Under the pieces are notes generated by a model. It was not told the DNA's origin, did not search any database, and was given only the letters and a program-made list of their open reading frames with translations. Below are positions 63,960 through 64,000 of a stretch of DNA of 64,000 nt, one piece after another. Source of the stretch: Platanthera guangdongensis (taxonomy: Eukaryota > Streptophyta > Magnoliopsida > Asparagales > Orchidaceae); assembly GCA_039583875.1 (NCBI GenBank), contig CM077150.1, forward strand, positions 3,428,332 to 3,492,331. The letters are read 5' to 3'. The first letter of the stretch is position 1; every line of letters starts with the position of its first letter. The position numbers and the translations under genes were made by a program.

Positions 63960-64000
63960 TTGTGGTGGTTACGGTGTGCGGATAGCCGCATAACCACAGT
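63960..64000 (+). repeat. Possible LTR start at the right edge
   Basis: TGTGGTGGTTACGGTGTGCGG followed by CCGCATAACCACA forms a terminal inverted structure like the start of the solo LTR at 18,704 (TGATGGGTTACACCATCA). It is cut by the window end. Confidence 0.35.

Overview
The window looks like an intergenic, transposon-rich stretch of an angiosperm nuclear genome. The evidence is Ty3/gypsy and Ty1/copia-type LTR elements, Tourist-like MITEs, a plant miR166 sequence and an intact plant VAPYRIN gene. The very GC-rich, intron-free VAPYRIN ORF in AT-rich surroundings, and the miR166 variant ending in CUC, lean towards a monocot that hosts arbuscular mycorrhiza. That lineage call is an inference. 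Only two host genes are well supported: a MIR166-type locus (about 24.24-24.55 kb, plus strand) and VAPYRIN (55,992-57,668, plus strand).

Layout. 1-18,001 is the 3' part of a Ty3/gypsy Tat-like element on the plus strand. It has a ~115-bp tandem array, two antisense spliced genes (about 13.1-15.2 kb and 15.8-17.1 kb), a polypurine tract and a 3' LTR (17,283-18,001). A complete Tekay-like gypsy element (492-12,027; LTRs of 3,326 and 3,314 bp; target duplication ATAGG) is nested inside that array. 18,002-22,150 holds a solo LTR (18,704-19,989, duplication GACAG) among degenerate repeats. 22-35 kb is AT-rich, with MITEs, the MIR166 candidate, a foldback element, a Reina-type integrase remnant and a 2.1-kb long-TIR element. 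35,312-41,028 is a complete LTR element with gag and a 79-bp tandem array but no pol (TR-GAG type, minus strand, duplication TCATC). 41-55.4 kb contains another solo LTR, six-copy palindromic MITEs and a ~2-kb unit present three times; the third copy carries a hAT-like element which itself contains a TRIM. 55.4-57.8 kb is the VAPYRIN gene. 57.8-64 kb holds gypsy/copia fragments, a long minus-strand LTR-like region with a 27/54-bp array, hairpin repeats and further LTR-like sequence running off the right edge.

How the parts relate. The Tekay-like element shows a phase-consistent gag gene that begins inside the LTR, continues in a second LTR exon, and is joined over the primer-binding site to the internal region; a further 95-bp intron separates gag from protease. 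The two Tat-like elements share the LTR ends and a related tandem-repeat core at the same relative place, so they look like relatives with different degrees of gene loss. The palindromic and ~220-bp MITEs share a GGCTCCGTTTGG-type terminus and TTA/TAA duplications, which suggests one PIF/Harbinger-type source. Many retroelement ORFs carry single-base frameshifts, often at homopolymers, so real decay and residual assembly errors cannot be told apart here.
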